From a virus, in the IMG/VR virus record IMGVR_UViG_3300022723_000262, positions 1 to 64,000 of that record: a stretch of DNA of 64,000 bases. The stretch is one strand, 5' to 3'. The position numbers and the translations under genes were made by a program. The notes beneath the pieces are model-generated. The model worked only from the letters and a program-made list of their open reading frames with translations. It was not told the DNA's origin and made no database searches. Positions within the stretch are counted from its first letter, which is position 1. The number at the start of each line of letters is the position of its first letter. Of this stretch, positions 50,036-60,204 are shown in pieces.

Positions 50036-50274
50036 CGCTGCGTGAACTCGTCTGGATGTACCGAGCCCGTCGCAGCGAGCGGTGGTCGCACACATCCAAC
50101 GTGATGGCGCTGGTCGCCAACTGTCACCGCGACCCGAAGCGAGTCCGGCGTCCGTTCGACATGGTCGATTTCCTGCCGGCGGACCTGCGACACACAGTGC
50201 GTCGCGCAACAGGGATTCGTCTGACGCCCACGACGCTACGAATGCTCAAACCACTGTTCGACAAGAAGGTCTGA
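49811..50274 (+). CDS. Tail chaperone -1 frame partner
   Basis: No stop occurs in the -1 frame from 49810 to 50274. From about 49970 it reads AELWRYVWELAGILGVEPG, then LTLRELVWMYRARRSERWSHTSNV, the conserved part of this second protein. No start codon with a ribosome-binding site precedes that part; the first ATG in frame (50056) is already inside it. A -1 shift from the chaperone gene is therefore the simplest route; the segment 49811-49960 is low-complexity, so the shift could also happen later. Confidence 0.6.
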
Positions 50275-50277
50275 TCG

Positions 50278-50808
50278 ATGCCCCAACCGTTCGCCATCAC
50301 CATGCGAATGAAAGACGTGTTCTTCGACCGGGCGGCGGTCAAGAACCGCATGACGAAGGCGAACTGTAAGGCACTCTCCAAGGCCGGCGCGTTTATCCGG
50401 CGTCGGGCGCGCTCGAGCCTCCGTCGTCGCAAGAAGCCATCGCCACCGGGTCAGCCGCCGAGCGTTCACACCAACGATCGCGTCGCCACACTGAAGAACA
50501 TTCTCTTCGCCTACGATCCGCATAGCGAGTCGCTTGTCGTTGGGCCGGTGAAGTTGAATCAAAAGGCACTTCTCGGCCCGCAGCTCGCTGGTGCCACCGT
50601 TCCGCAGATTCACGAGTTCGGCGCGCGGGTCAAGATCCGCGAGGTCAAGGTCGGTAGGGGCTGGCGAACTGGCAAACGCCGTGTGCGTCCAGGCCAACCC
50701 GTTCGCGTGCGCGCGGCGGTCTACGCCGAACGACCTTTCATGGGACCGGCCCTGGAAGCGGAAAAAGACCATATTCCCGACGCTTGGTCCGGCGGCGTGG
50801 GAGGGTAG
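50278..50808 (+). CDS. HK97-gp10-like tail component
   Basis: 176 aa, basic. FFDRAAVKNRMTKANCKALSKAGAFIRRRARSSLRRRKKPSPPGQPP and AERPFMGPALEAEKDHIP resemble HK97 gp10-type head-tail or tail proteins (central GPxxxG loop). Located directly before the tape measure gene. Confidence 0.68.
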   Translation: MPQPFAITMRMKDVFFDRAAVKNRMTKANCKALSKAGAFIRRRARSSLRRRKKPSPPGQPPSVHTNDRVATLKNILFAYDPHSESLVVGPVKLNQKALLGPQLAGATVPQIHEFGARVKIREVKVGRGWRTGKRRVRPGQPVRVRAAVYAERPFMGPALEAEKDHIPDAWSGGVGG

Positions 50809-50811
50809 CCC

Positions 50812-53800
50812 ATGGCCGGAAGAGAGGTACGTGCTGGAAAAGCGTTCGTCGAGATCGCGCTGCGCGATCGTCTCGAAGCCGGCCTGAAGCGAATCTCTGC
50901 ACGGCTTCGCGGTTTCGCCGCCGGCGTGGGAGCGATCGGCCGACCGTTGCTCGCATTGGGAGCTGGACTCGGCGCGCCTTTGGCGCTCGCCACTGGCGTT
51001 TTCGCTGGATTCGACGACCAGATGCGGTTGGTGAAGGCCGTCACCCAGGCGACCGACGACGAGTTCGCTCGGCTGCGGACGACGGCGCAGGAGCTCGGCC
51101 GCACGACCAGCTTCACGTCCGCACAGGTCGCGGGGTTGATGACCGAACTGGGGCGGGCCGGTTTCAATCCGGATCAGATCGACCGCATGACGGCCAGCGT
51201 GCTCGACCTCGCCAAGGCGACCGGAACCGACGCGACCTTGGCGTCGGGCATCATGGCCGCATCCATTCGCCAGTTCTCGCTCGACGCAGGCGACGCCGGT
51301 CGTGTGGCCGACGCGCTGACGGTGGCGGCCAACAAGAGCTTCAACACGCTCGAATCGCTGGGTGAGGCGCTCACTTACGCCGGCCCGGTGGCCAGCGATT
51401 TCAACATGTCGATCGAGGACACGCTCGCTCTGCTGGGTGCGCTCGGCAATGTCGGTATTCAGGGGAGCAATGCAGGAACGGCGCTGCGGCGGCTGCTGAC
51501 GCTCAGCGGTGCCGAAGCCGAGAAACTGAAGGAGATCTTCGGCGTCAGTTTCGTGGACATGCGCGGCAACGCGCGGCCGCTGGTCGATGTGCTGGACGAA
51601 GTGAACCAAGCCACCAAGGATCTGGGAACTGCGGCCCGCGCGCAGAAGTTCAACGAGGCCTTCGGTCTGTTGGGCATCACCGGCGCTTCCGCCCTCAGCA
51701 AGAACGCCGTCAACGTCCGTGAACTGCGGGATGCGCTCGCCAACGCCAACGGCGTCGCCGCGCGGACGCATAAGGAGATGGAATCCGGACTGGGAGGCAC
51801 CTTCCGCCGCATCCTTTCGGCCGCCGAGGGCGTTGCCATCGCGATCGGTGATGCGCTTGCTCCGGCGCTGCAACGTCTGGAGCCGATCGTCACGACCGTC
51901 CTGGGAAGCATCACCAAATGGATCGGCGAACATAAGACCCTCGTCACGGTCGTCGCGGCCAGCGTAGCCGCCATCGCCGGGATCGGCGGTGTATTGGTGG
52001 CGATCGCGGGCGCAGCGAGTTTGGCAGCCTTCGCGGTGAGTGGTGCGGCCACGGTATGGAGCATCGCCACGGGAGCGCTCGCAGCGATCGGAACTGTGAT
52101 TGGTGCGATCGTTTCGCCGATCGGACTGCTGGTCGCGGGGGTTGTCGCTGCCGGAGCGGCATTCCTGTACTTCAGCGGCGTCGGCGGCAAAGTGATCCGC
52201 TGGCTTCAGACGCGGTTCGGAGAACTCGTCGGTTTCGTCACGAAGGTCGCTGGTGATATCGGCGACGCCCTCATGGCCGGAGACATGAAGCGTGCTGCGA
52301 CCATTTTGTGGGATGCGATCAAGGTCGCGTTCGCCCGCGGCGTCGAGGAAGTGTCCGCGTTGTGGAAAGCGGTCCAGGCGTCGGCACAACAGGCGTGGGC
52401 TGGCGTCCGTGCGGCAGCGGGTCGGGTGATTTCGTGGTTTGCAAGCGCCTGGGCCACGGTTCGGTCGTCACTCGCGGCGCTTGGGCAAACGGCCGGCGCG
52501 GCGTTTCAAGCGGTCACCGGCATGGTGGGATCGGCGATCCGCACAGCAATTCAGTTTGTCCAAAGTCTCCCTGTTCGCTTCGTCGAAGCGCTGCGACGCG
52601 TCCCGTCCATCGCTGCCTCGGTGTTCTCCACACTTGGCGGGATCGTGCGTCAGGCGATTTCTGTAGCCACCAGCGCAGTTGAATGGTTGCCGGCGATCAT
52701 GGCGTCAGCCATCGCTGCCATACCGCAGCTTATAGGGACAATGTTTCGAGGCATCGCTCGCGCGGTGAGTGCCCTGGCTGAATTGGTCCCGACGCCACTA
52801 CGCAACTTCGTGCAGGCGGGAGCGGGAGTCGTATCGGAGGTCGGATCGCTGTTTGGCCGCTTTGCTTCGGTGGTAGGTGCCGTTCTTACACCTATCGCGA
52901 CGGTCGCCCGCACGGCGTTTCGTGGCGTGGTGAATGCGGCGTCGTTCGTGTTTTCTGCGATCAAGGCAATCGTCACACCGATCGCTACTGTCTTGGCGGG
53001 CGCGTTCAGACTTGGAGTTGCCATCGCCGCCAATATCATCGGCGGACTCGTGATGATCGTGGCCCGCGTGGCCTCGACGATCTTGAGCATCTGGTCTTCC
53101 GTCATCGGAACAGTCGGGCAGATCGTGTCGCGACTCGTTCGCGTCGTCTCAACAGTCGCCAGCCGAGTGGTGCAGATCGCTTCCCGCACCGCATCGTTGT
53201 TTGCTGGACCCTTCGCTGGGCTTGTCACGGCGATCGGCGACTTTTTCAGTGCGGCAGTGGAGCTGGGCGGGACGATCCTAAGCAACTTGGTGGCGATCGC
53301 CTCACAAGTGGGCTCCGCGATTCTGGCAGCGCTGGCACGGCCGCTGGAAGCACTGCGGAGCGTATGGCAGCGGGTGACCGAGACGGCCCGCGCGGCGTGG
53401 AGCGGATTGACGTCTCTCGCCACCGGTGTGGCCAACGCAATCGGCAACGCGTTTTCGACCGTTGCCAACGTCGTGCGGACGGCGTTCGGAAACGTCTGGC
53501 AATTCCTGGCGGCGAGTGCGTCGCAGGTCGTCGCCTTCTTCGGACGGGCGATGTCGGCGGTTGGACAGGCGGGTGCAGCCGTCGCCAACGGCTTCGCAGC
53601 TACGTTCACGCAGATGAAGAACGCGACGCTTGAAACATTCTCGGCGATAGGGACGGCATTGGCCGAGGGCGACTTCGCGCTGGCCGCTGAAATCGCCTGG
53701 GCGTCGATCAAGTTGGCCTTCGCGCAGGGAATGGCGTGGGTCACTAACGCCTGGACGGAGTTCTCGACCGGCCTGGCGATGATCTTTGACGGAGTCATCA

Positions 53801-54459
53801 CGTCTATCCGCCAAGTCTGGAACAACATCAGCACCTGGATCGCCCGCCAAATGTTGAAGCTGGTCGGCATGATCCACTCCGCCGTGGCGAAGCTGGCCGA
53901 GATCGATCCAACCGGTCTGTCCGACAAGCTGGCAGCGGCGCTCGACTTCGATGTCGAAGGGACGATCCGCATCCTGGAAGAGGACAGCCAGCGGTTCAAT
54001 CAAGGCATCGAACAGGCCAAGTCCGCGCGGGACGACGAGCGGGTTCGCGCCATGCAGCAGCAACTGGCCGAAACCGACAAGCGGCTGGCTGAACTGCGTG
54101 AAGCGCGACGGCAGGCTTTGGCCAAGGCTGACGCACTTGCTGAGGACGATACCAAGTCTCCGCTGGCCGGCGCGATTGCGGAACTGGAAAAGACGCTCGC
54201 CGACGCGACCAACATGGACAAGCTGTTCGACGCGAACGCGGCTCAGTCGCAACTACCCCTGGCGTTCGGCGGCATGCCCAAGCTCGGCGGCAGCGCGGGC
54301 CTGGCGGGAACTTTCAATGCGGCGATTGCCGGCATGCTCGGGCGCTCCGGCGACGATCCGGGAGAGCGGACCGCCGACGCCGTGGAATCGATGGACGAAA
54401 AGCTCACCGACATCCGGGATGAACTGAAAGACCGCCCGGTTCTTGCGTTCGACACGTAA
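50812..54459 (+). CDS. Phage tail tape measure protein (TP901 family)
   Basis: 1,215 aa. The TP901 core is visible at residues about 60-280 (FDDQMRLVKAVTQATDDEFARLRTTAQELGRTTSFTSAQVAGLM; IQGSNAGTALRRLL). Long hydrophobic and amphipathic segments of Val/Ala/Ser (about 370-960) follow, probably lipid-contacting at genome entry. The C-terminal coiled coil ends in a Leu/Ser-rich segment. Length sets tail length, about 180 nm at the usual 1.5 angstrom per residue. Confidence 0.93.
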   Translation: MAGREVRAGKAFVEIALRDRLEAGLKRISARLRGFAAGVGAIGRPLLALGAGLGAPLALATGVFAGFDDQMRLVKAVTQATDDEFARLRTTAQELGRTTSFTSAQVAGLMTELGRAGFNPDQIDRMTASVLDLAKATGTDATLASGIMAASIRQFSLDAGDAGRVADALTVAANKSFNTLESLGEALTYAGPVASDFNMSIEDTLALLGALGNVGIQGSNAGTALRRLLTLSGAEAEKLKEIFGVSFVDMRGNARPLVDVLDEVNQATKDLGTAARAQKFNEAFGLLGITGASALSKNAVNVRELRDALANANGVAARTHKEMESGLGGTFRRILSAAEGVAIAIGDALAPALQRLEPIVTTVLGSITKWIGEHKTLVTVVAASVAAIAGIGGVLVAIAGAASLAAFAVSGAATVWSIATGALAAIGTVIGAIVSPIGLLVAGVVAAGAAFLYFSGVGGKVIRWLQTRFGELVGFVTKVAGDIGDALMAGDMKRAATILWDAIKVAFARGVEEVSALWKAVQASAQQAWAGVRAAAGRVISWFASAWATVRSSLAALGQTAGAAFQAVTGMVGSAIRTAIQFVQSLPVRFVEALRRVPSIAASVFSTLGGIVRQAISVATSAVEWLPAIMASAIAAIPQLIGTMFRGIARAVSALAELVPTPLRNFVQAGAGVVSEVGSLFGRFASVVGAVLTPIATVARTAFRGVVNAASFVFSAIKAIVTPIATVLAGAFRLGVAIAANIIGGLVMIVARVASTILSIWSSVIGTVGQIVSRLVRVVSTVASRVVQIASRTASLFAGPFAGLVTAIGDFFSAAVELGGTILSNLVAIASQVGSAILAALARPLEALRSVWQRVTETARAAWSGLTSLATGVANAIGNAFSTVANVVRTAFGNVWQFLAASASQVVAFFGRAMSAVGQAGAAVANGFAATFTQMKNATLETFSAIGTALAEGDFALAAEIAWASIKLAFAQGMAWVTNAWTEFSTGLAMIFDGVITSIRQVWNNISTWIARQMLKLVGMIHSAVAKLAEIDPTGLSDKLAAALDFDVEGTIRILEEDSQRFNQGIEQAKSARDDERVRAMQQQLAETDKRLAELREARRQALAKADALAEDDTKSPLAGAIAELEKTLADATNMDKLFDANAAQSQLPLAFGGMPKLGGSAGLAGTFNAAIAGMLGRSGDDPGERTADAVESMDEKLTDIRDELKDRPVLAFDT

Positions 54460-54470
54460 CCAGGACACAG

Positions 54471-55340
54471 ATGGCCATCACCGTTTATGAAAAGTTCGGC
54501 TCGCCCGATGGGCGATTCGTGAATCCGGTTGACGGTGCCGGTTCGGCCTTCACTTACACCTACGTCGTCCTGGGCACCAACAACGTCACGCTGGCTACCA
54601 GCGCCGTGGCCACGGCTGCGCCCCTGGTCTATCTCGCCAACGACGGGCAACTACTCATTCGGCAGGAATTCATCCCCAAGGTCACCGGGCCCGGCTCCTG
54701 GGACATCGACGTCCGCTACGGCACCGAAGACGATCGAAAGTCCCACGAGATTCCTGAAGCAGGATTCTGGCGATTCTCGTTCGATACGACCGGCGGCACG
54801 CACAAGGTGACGCAGTCGCTGGAGACGATTCACCGCGTCGAAGCCGATCCGGCCGACCCCGCTCCCGATCTGAAACAGGCCATCGGATGGGACGGCAAGA
54901 AGGTCAACGGCGTCGAGATTGTCGTGCCAAAGCTCGAGTTCTCGATTACGGCCTATTACGACCCCGCGTCGGTGACGACCGCTTACATGAAGACGCTGGC
55001 CCGCAACACCGGTCGCACCAACAGCGCCGCCTGGCTGGGCTTTGATCCGGGAGAAGTGTTGTACATGGGCTCGACCGGCGATGGCGACGTGCCGCTGGTG
55101 AGTGGCGCTCGCGTGAAGCCGATCCCGCTCGTCCACAAGTTCGCCGCCAGCGAGAACGTGGTCAATCTGGCCGTGGGCGACATGACCGTGCCGAGCAAGA
55201 ACGGGTTCGACTACCTGTGGGTCCGCTACAAGCAGATCGAATCGGCCGACGCCACGAACATTGTGCCCAAGCCGGTGCATGCCTACGTCGAGCGAGTGTA
55301 CGAGAAAGTCAATTTCGCCACTTTGCTGGGAGTCAGTTGA
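54471..55340 (+). CDS. Distal tail or baseplate protein
   Basis: 289 aa. Begins MAITVYEKFGSPDGRFVNPVDG with beta-rich segments (FTYTYVVLGTNN, AWLGFDPGEVLYMGSTGDGDVP). It lies between the tape measure and the first Ser/Pro-rich protein, where distal tail proteins are found. No motif confirms this. Confidence 0.6.
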   Translation: MAITVYEKFGSPDGRFVNPVDGAGSAFTYTYVVLGTNNVTLATSAVATAAPLVYLANDGQLLIRQEFIPKVTGPGSWDIDVRYGTEDDRKSHEIPEAGFWRFSFDTTGGTHKVTQSLETIHRVEADPADPAPDLKQAIGWDGKKVNGVEIVVPKLEFSITAYYDPASVTTAYMKTLARNTGRTNSAAWLGFDPGEVLYMGSTGDGDVPLVSGARVKPIPLVHKFAASENVVNLAVGDMTVPSKNGFDYLWVRYKQIESADATNIVPKPVHAYVERVYEKVNFATLLGVS

Positions 55341-55343
55341 GCG

Positions 55344-57218
55344 ATGGCCAGGAAGGTAACCGCCGGTCAGCCGTTTCGGCCCAGCGCCCGCGAGTGGAAC
55401 ACGCTCGTGGACGCGGCCCGCGCGCTGGAGACCGGCGAGCTGGACCAGGAGTTCGACGTCGATCTGCCCGAGCTGTCGCAGACGAAGATCCTGGTCAAGA
55501 ACGAGACTGGCTATCCGCTGCCGCTGTTCTCCATCCTCGCGTTGGGTGAACCGTGGAAGACGCCCGACGAGGACCTGCCCCAGTTCAAACGGCAGATCGT
55601 CTTTCGTGGTGTGACGCCCGAGAAATACGAATGCCACGAGCCGAAGCATCCTTACGTCATCTTGCTCGAGCCGCTACAGCCCAACGGCATCGGTGAAGCG
55701 GTCTTGGCCGGCGTGGCGATCACACAGGTCAACATAATCCGCGAGCTCGATCCCTTCGCCGAGGTCGTCGAAGGCAACACGACGTCGCTGCGGAGTGCGC
55801 CTCATGGGCGCACTCGCATTGTGTGGAAACCACCCGGCACCGGCGTGAAGTGGTGCGTGGTGCGGATCAGCGATCGCCCGCGCTTTGCGGTGTTCGAGCT
55901 GCCGACGACCAAGTGGAAGACGGGCGACGCGTCGGCCTATCCGCCGGAACCCGATGGCTGGGCCAAGATGCCCGGCTGCAAACCGGTATTCTACTTCGCG
56001 GACGGTTACACCTACGTTGCGGACGGCAACGAGGATCCGGAGACGATCTGGCACCAGGTCGGCTACCCGCCGAAGCAGCGTGATGACGTCATCGCGCTGC
56101 ACACGAGCACGGGGCTGTGGCCTGCGAAATTCGGCGACAAGGACTGGGCCTGGTGTTTCTGGAACGACCACGAATGCCGCTGGCAGATCCTGGCGTCCTA
56201 TGAAGACCACTGGCGTTTCCAGTTGCTCGAGCCGCTGCCGCGCTGCGGTTCGGCACTGGCCAAGCTCGTCCTGTACGACGGTGTCTACTGTCCGGTCGAC
56301 CTGACGTTCACAGTCGTCGACTCGATCGGCATCCTGTGGCCGGAAGAAGCGGACAACGGCAGCAGCGGCGGACCCGTCGTGATCCCGGCGGGCACGTACG
56401 GTTTTGCCAAGCGGTTTGCCGACAGCGAGGCGTGGGAAGTCCTCGCGCTGGGCGAAGGGTGCTGTCCGAAGTCGAGCAGCAGTAGCGGGTCGTCGTCCTC
56501 CCCATCGTCGCCATCATCGTCCCCGTCTTCTTCGCCTTCGTCCTCGCCGAGTAGCAAGCCGTCCTCACCCAGCAGCAAACCCTCGTCTCCCAGCAGCCCA
56601 TCGCCGCCAAGCAGCCGGCCGCCGTCGTCCGCGCCGAGCAGCAAGCCATCTTCGGCTCCCAGCAGTCAGCCGTCCTCCGCTCCCAGCAGCGAACCATCCG
56701 AGACGCCGCCGTCGCCATCGTCGGCACCTTCCGATCAACCCTCCTCGCAACAATCCGAATCGCCGGCATCGAAGTCGCCCAAGTCGAAGGCCTCCTCGAT
56801 GCAGTCGGAAAAGAGCACGGCCATCGTGCCGGCCAGCTGGTCGCCAACCGCTTACACCGCGCTCTTCATCCACGAGATGCCCGAGGTGCGGTTCGACGAC
56901 GTCGTGACCGCAACCGTGACGGACGACGAGACGCTGATCTCAATTGATCCGCGGTTCCTTGAGGTGTGCGAACCGGGAAGCGTTCAGGTTTGTGGCTGCG
57001 TGCCGGACCTGCCGATTCCGGTGGGTGCTGTCGTGGAGAACGACGCCGTTCGCGTGCGATTGGGAGCCAGGGGCGACAACGAAAGCGTGAACCTGGTGAT
57101 CCGTCTCACCGGCATCCGTAAGGGATTCGGTTCGCAGCGATTCCCCAACCGAACCGATGAACAGTTCCTCGCCAACGAAGCATTCATCCGTAGCGCGTAT
57201 CCGGGAGGCAACGAATGA
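55344..57218 (+). CDS. Baseplate-like protein with long Ser/Pro-rich tract
   Basis: 624 aa. Residues 1-365 are folded (RPSAREWNTLVDAARALE, SIGILWPEEADNGSSGGPVVIPAGTYGFAKRF), followed by about 120 residues of Ser/Pro runs (SSSPSSPSSSPSSS; KPSSPSSKPSS) and a C-terminal structured domain (VQVCGCVPDLPIPVGAVVEND). The folded parts resemble tail or fibre adaptor proteins. The Ser-rich stretch is predicted disordered and could be glycosylated, given the glycosyltransferase cluster downstream. Confidence 0.75.
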   Translation: MARKVTAGQPFRPSAREWNTLVDAARALETGELDQEFDVDLPELSQTKILVKNETGYPLPLFSILALGEPWKTPDEDLPQFKRQIVFRGVTPEKYECHEPKHPYVILLEPLQPNGIGEAVLAGVAITQVNIIRELDPFAEVVEGNTTSLRSAPHGRTRIVWKPPGTGVKWCVVRISDRPRFAVFELPTTKWKTGDASAYPPEPDGWAKMPGCKPVFYFADGYTYVADGNEDPETIWHQVGYPPKQRDDVIALHTSTGLWPAKFGDKDWAWCFWNDHECRWQILASYEDHWRFQLLEPLPRCGSALAKLVLYDGVYCPVDLTFTVVDSIGILWPEEADNGSSGGPVVIPAGTYGFAKRFADSEAWEVLALGEGCCPKSSSSSGSSSSPSSPSSSPSSSPSSSPSSKPSSPSSKPSSPSSPSPPSSRPPSSAPSSKPSSAPSSQPSSAPSSEPSETPPSPSSAPSDQPSSQQSESPASKSPKSKASSMQSEKSTAIVPASWSPTAYTALFIHEMPEVRFDDVVTATVTDDETLISIDPRFLEVCEPGSVQVCGCVPDLPIPVGAVVENDAVRVRLGARGDNESVNLVIRLTGIRKGFGSQRFPNRTDEQFLANEAFIRSAYPGGNE

Positions 57219-59899
57219 GTTCCTCATCGGTCGTCTTCGGATCGAGTAAATCGTTCTCCAGTGTCAGCGAATCGTCTCGATCGTCGCCCAGTTCATCGAG
57301 CGATTCGTCCGAGAGCAGCTCGGTGCTAGGTTCGAAGAGCAGCCCAAGCAGCAGTCGACGCAGTTCCGAATCAAGCAGTCCCGTGTCGTCTGGACCGTCG
57401 TCCGGCAGCCGATTGCGTTCGAGCGGATCTTCCGATAGCTCTTCCAAGAGTTCGCCCAGCAGTTCGGATCGCAGCAGTTCGCGCCGGAGTTCATCGGGAT
57501 CATCAGACAGCAAGTCGTCGGAATCGCGAAGTTCCGCGTCAACGTCGTCGGTTCATTCTTCGTCCCAGTCCTCTAAATCGAAAGGCAGCGGGTCGTCACC
57601 AACATCATTACCATCGTCCGAGAGTCACTCATCGAAGAGTGAAGGATCGCAGTCTTCCAGCGGTTCCCAATCCAAGTCGTCAAGCGGCAGCCCGTCCGGT
57701 TCGTCGCTCAGCGCGTCGAGTGATTCGCAATCTTCACATGGACCGTCGAGCGACTCGACTGGCTCCTCCAGCCTCCTGAGTCCGTCGTCCCAGCCCAGTG
57801 GATCGTCACCGCCCAGTGATACGTCCAGCCTTGCATCGCCAGCCTCGTCATCTCCCGCTTCGCCTCTTTCTTCAGCGCCGTCGAGCAAAGCATCGAGCGG
57901 CAAAAGCCCGGCGTCATCTCCAAGCGTTCAGTCGTCGCTGCCTTCGGGCGAGTCGTCCGATGCTAGCCTGATTTCATCCGGCTCAAAGAGCGGAGTCAGC
58001 AGCGCGAGCGCCGAGAGCGTTAGTACGTCACCCGTTAGCGGCCAGAGCAGCGGCGATAGCGTGGATAGTGCCTCGCCAACGTCGTCTACCACGAAGAGCA
58101 GCGCGCCGTCCGCGGGTTCAAGTCCGGCTGCTAGTTCGGCATCGCAGGAGTCGGGCAGCCCGACTTCGAGCGAAGCCGTTCCTTCCAGCGGAAGCCAACA
58201 ATCACCTTCGGCACAATCAGGAAGCTCTGGCGCTTCGGTGAGTCCGGCGGCTTCGTCCGAACCGAGCGCGGTCTTGTCGAGCGCGCCGAGCCAATCCACT
58301 CCTTCGTCAGCGGCACCCAGCAGCGCGCCCTCAACTGCATCGAGTGACACTCCACCCAGTTCTCCGTCGGCTGCATCCGGCAGCGGCGTACCGCAGTCCA
58401 GCACGAGTCCGACTTCAGAATCGCCAACGTCAGGTTCGGTGGCATCCGATTCGCCATTGTCCGGCAGCCCAGGTGACTCGGCGAGTGCCCTCGCAAGCTC
58501 TCAGCCTTCCGCACCGCCGAGCAGCGAGGTTCCGTCCCTGCCGAGCATCTCGCCGACGTCGATACCTGGAAGCAGCCTAGCGTCGCCACCGTCCGGCAGT
58601 CCAACGTCCGTCTCAGCAGCGTCGGATTCGCCAACGTCAGGTTCGCCGACGTCAGGTTCGCCGACGTCAGGCAGTCCAGGTGACTCGACGAGTCCCATCG
58701 CGAGTTCGCAGCCTTCCGCGCCGTCGACCAGCGGCACACCGTCCACGCCGAGCACGTCGCCGACATCGGCACCCGGAAGCAGCCCGACATCACCAACGTC
58801 TGGTCAGCCAAGTTCCGGGTCAACTGCGACGCCGTCATCCACCACTGGTCCATCAAGCGTGGTTACGCCTTCGTTATCCCCCGTCTCTGTGCCATCGGCT
58901 GCTTCCACAAGTCCACCAGGATCGCAGCTGCCATCGTCCACAACCTCGGGCGCACCGAGCGGTACGAGCACGACTGAAAGCTCCGTTGACGTTCCGCCGC
59001 CGCCCAGCGGATCGCCGCCACCGTTTCCGAGCTTCTCGCCTGGATCGGTTGGCTCGGCAGGATCTGGTGCCTCGGCTGAATCACCATCCCCGACGAGCCC
59101 CGGTCCGTCGCCTGTGCCATCGCCGACATCGCAGCCCAGCACGCCAGCTCCATCCAGCGGCGCACCGGTCAGTCCGGGTCCGTCGCCAGGTTCCTTCGTG
59201 CCCGGCAGCAGCGGCGACGGATCGTTGACTCCTCCCAGCGAGACGCAGTCGGAGATTTCGCAGACGCCTCCTCCCGGTCCCAGTGGCAACAGCACGCCGC
59301 CACCGCCGACAAGCGGTTCGCCGGCCAGCACGCCGAGCACTGTCGGACCGTCGAGCGACGCACCGCAGCCCAGTCCCGTTCCCGGTAGCAGTGAACCAGG
59401 ACCCGTTTCGGGAACGCCGAGCGAAACGACGTCCACGACTTCGCAGTCGCCTCCACCGCCGCCGCCCGCTTCGAGCGGAACGCCGCCGCCTCCTCCACCA
59501 CTGCCAACGAGCGAGTCGCCGCAGCCAAGTGCGCCGAGCACGCCTAGCGTTCCTGGACCGGCGTCGAGCGAGGTTCCGCCACCGCCTCCTCCGGGCAGCA
59601 GTGACCCCGGACCTGGTTCGCCTGAGCCGCCTCCCACCAGCGAAACGCAATCGGAAACACCGCCGCCACCGGACCCGAGTGACACAAGCAATCCGCCGCC
59701 ACCTCCTCCACCACCACCGCCGCCGGCGAGTACGGAGTCGCCCATCCCGTTATCGGAAGAGCCGTTCTCCGAAACACCGTTGTCCGAAACGCCGCTTTCC
59801 GAGGAGCCCTATTCCGAACCGCCGATTTCCGACGAGCCGTTTTCCGAAGAACCGCCACCGCTGGAGCCACCCATCTCTGACGAGAGCATCGTGCCATGA
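57215..59899 (+). CDS. Very long Ser/Pro/Thr-rich low-complexity protein
   Basis: 894 aa, almost entirely low-complexity. It starts Ser-dominated with Lys/Arg/Asp, passes to SPTSGSPTSGSP-type repeats in the middle and ends in PPPPPPPPP and SEEPFSETPLSETPLSEEP. It overlaps the preceding stop codon (ATGA), so it is the second of a pair. It would behave as a long mucin-like linker or fibre. No enzyme domain is visible. Length is likely variable because of the DNA repeats. Confidence 0.75.
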   Translation: MSSSSVVFGSSKSFSSVSESSRSSPSSSSDSSESSSVLGSKSSPSSSRRSSESSSPVSSGPSSGSRLRSSGSSDSSSKSSPSSSDRSSSRRSSSGSSDSKSSESRSSASTSSVHSSSQSSKSKGSGSSPTSLPSSESHSSKSEGSQSSSGSQSKSSSGSPSGSSLSASSDSQSSHGPSSDSTGSSSLLSPSSQPSGSSPPSDTSSLASPASSSPASPLSSAPSSKASSGKSPASSPSVQSSLPSGESSDASLISSGSKSGVSSASAESVSTSPVSGQSSGDSVDSASPTSSTTKSSAPSAGSSPAASSASQESGSPTSSEAVPSSGSQQSPSAQSGSSGASVSPAASSEPSAVLSSAPSQSTPSSAAPSSAPSTASSDTPPSSPSAASGSGVPQSSTSPTSESPTSGSVASDSPLSGSPGDSASALASSQPSAPPSSEVPSLPSISPTSIPGSSLASPPSGSPTSVSAASDSPTSGSPTSGSPTSGSPGDSTSPIASSQPSAPSTSGTPSTPSTSPTSAPGSSPTSPTSGQPSSGSTATPSSTTGPSSVVTPSLSPVSVPSAASTSPPGSQLPSSTTSGAPSGTSTTESSVDVPPPPSGSPPPFPSFSPGSVGSAGSGASAESPSPTSPGPSPVPSPTSQPSTPAPSSGAPVSPGPSPGSFVPGSSGDGSLTPPSETQSEISQTPPPGPSGNSTPPPPTSGSPASTPSTVGPSSDAPQPSPVPGSSEPGPVSGTPSETTSTTSQSPPPPPPASSGTPPPPPPLPTSESPQPSAPSTPSVPGPASSEVPPPPPPGSSDPGPGSPEPPPTSETQSETPPPPDPSDTSNPPPPPPPPPPPASTESPIPLSEEPFSETPLSETPLSEEPYSEPPISDEPFSEEPPPLEPPISDESIVP
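58628..58672. repeat. Three 15-bp tandem units in the Ser-rich gene
   Basis: Units TCGCCAACGTCAGGT, TCGCCGACGTCAGGT and TCGCCGACGTCAGGC encode SPTSG three times. A site of possible repeat-number variation. Confidence 0.75.
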
Positions 59900-60204
59900 A
59901 CGCAGTCCATGAAAACCTGACAGGCCGAGTCGGAGTCGGCACACACCTGCATCGTTTGCTGGCCGCGTGGGGTTTCACGCCGACCGAGGGTTGCTTCTGC
60001 GAAGACCGCGTGGCCGAGATGGACCGCCAGGGACCGCGGTGGTGCAGTGAGAACATCGACTTGATTGTCGGGTGGCTCGTGCAGGAGGCTCTCGACTGCC
60101 AGGCGCTCGGCGTGCTCGCTCGTATCGTTCCTGGTCCAACTCGCGTTGCCGTGCGCCGGCTCGTTGTGCATGCCATCGCGCTGGCCGAAGGAGGAAGCGA
60201 ATGA
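59896..60204 (+). CDS. Small conserved protein
   Basis: 102 aa. WGFTPTEGCFCEDRVAEMDRQGPRWCSENIDLIVGWL looks like a conserved Cys-containing motif I have seen in short planctomycete phage proteins before glycosyltransferases. Start and stop overlap both neighbours. Function unknown. Confidence 0.65.
   Translation: MNAVHENLTGRVGVGTHLHRLLAAWGFTPTEGCFCEDRVAEMDRQGPRWCSENIDLIVGWLVQEALDCQALGVLARIVPGPTRVAVRRLVVHAIALAEGGSE

Noticed and set aside
57215-59899. Repeat-rich region that could be read as a CRISPR array.
   Set aside because: The repeats are short in-frame Ser/Pro codons inside one long gene, with no fixed repeat-spacer spacing and no cas genes in the window.
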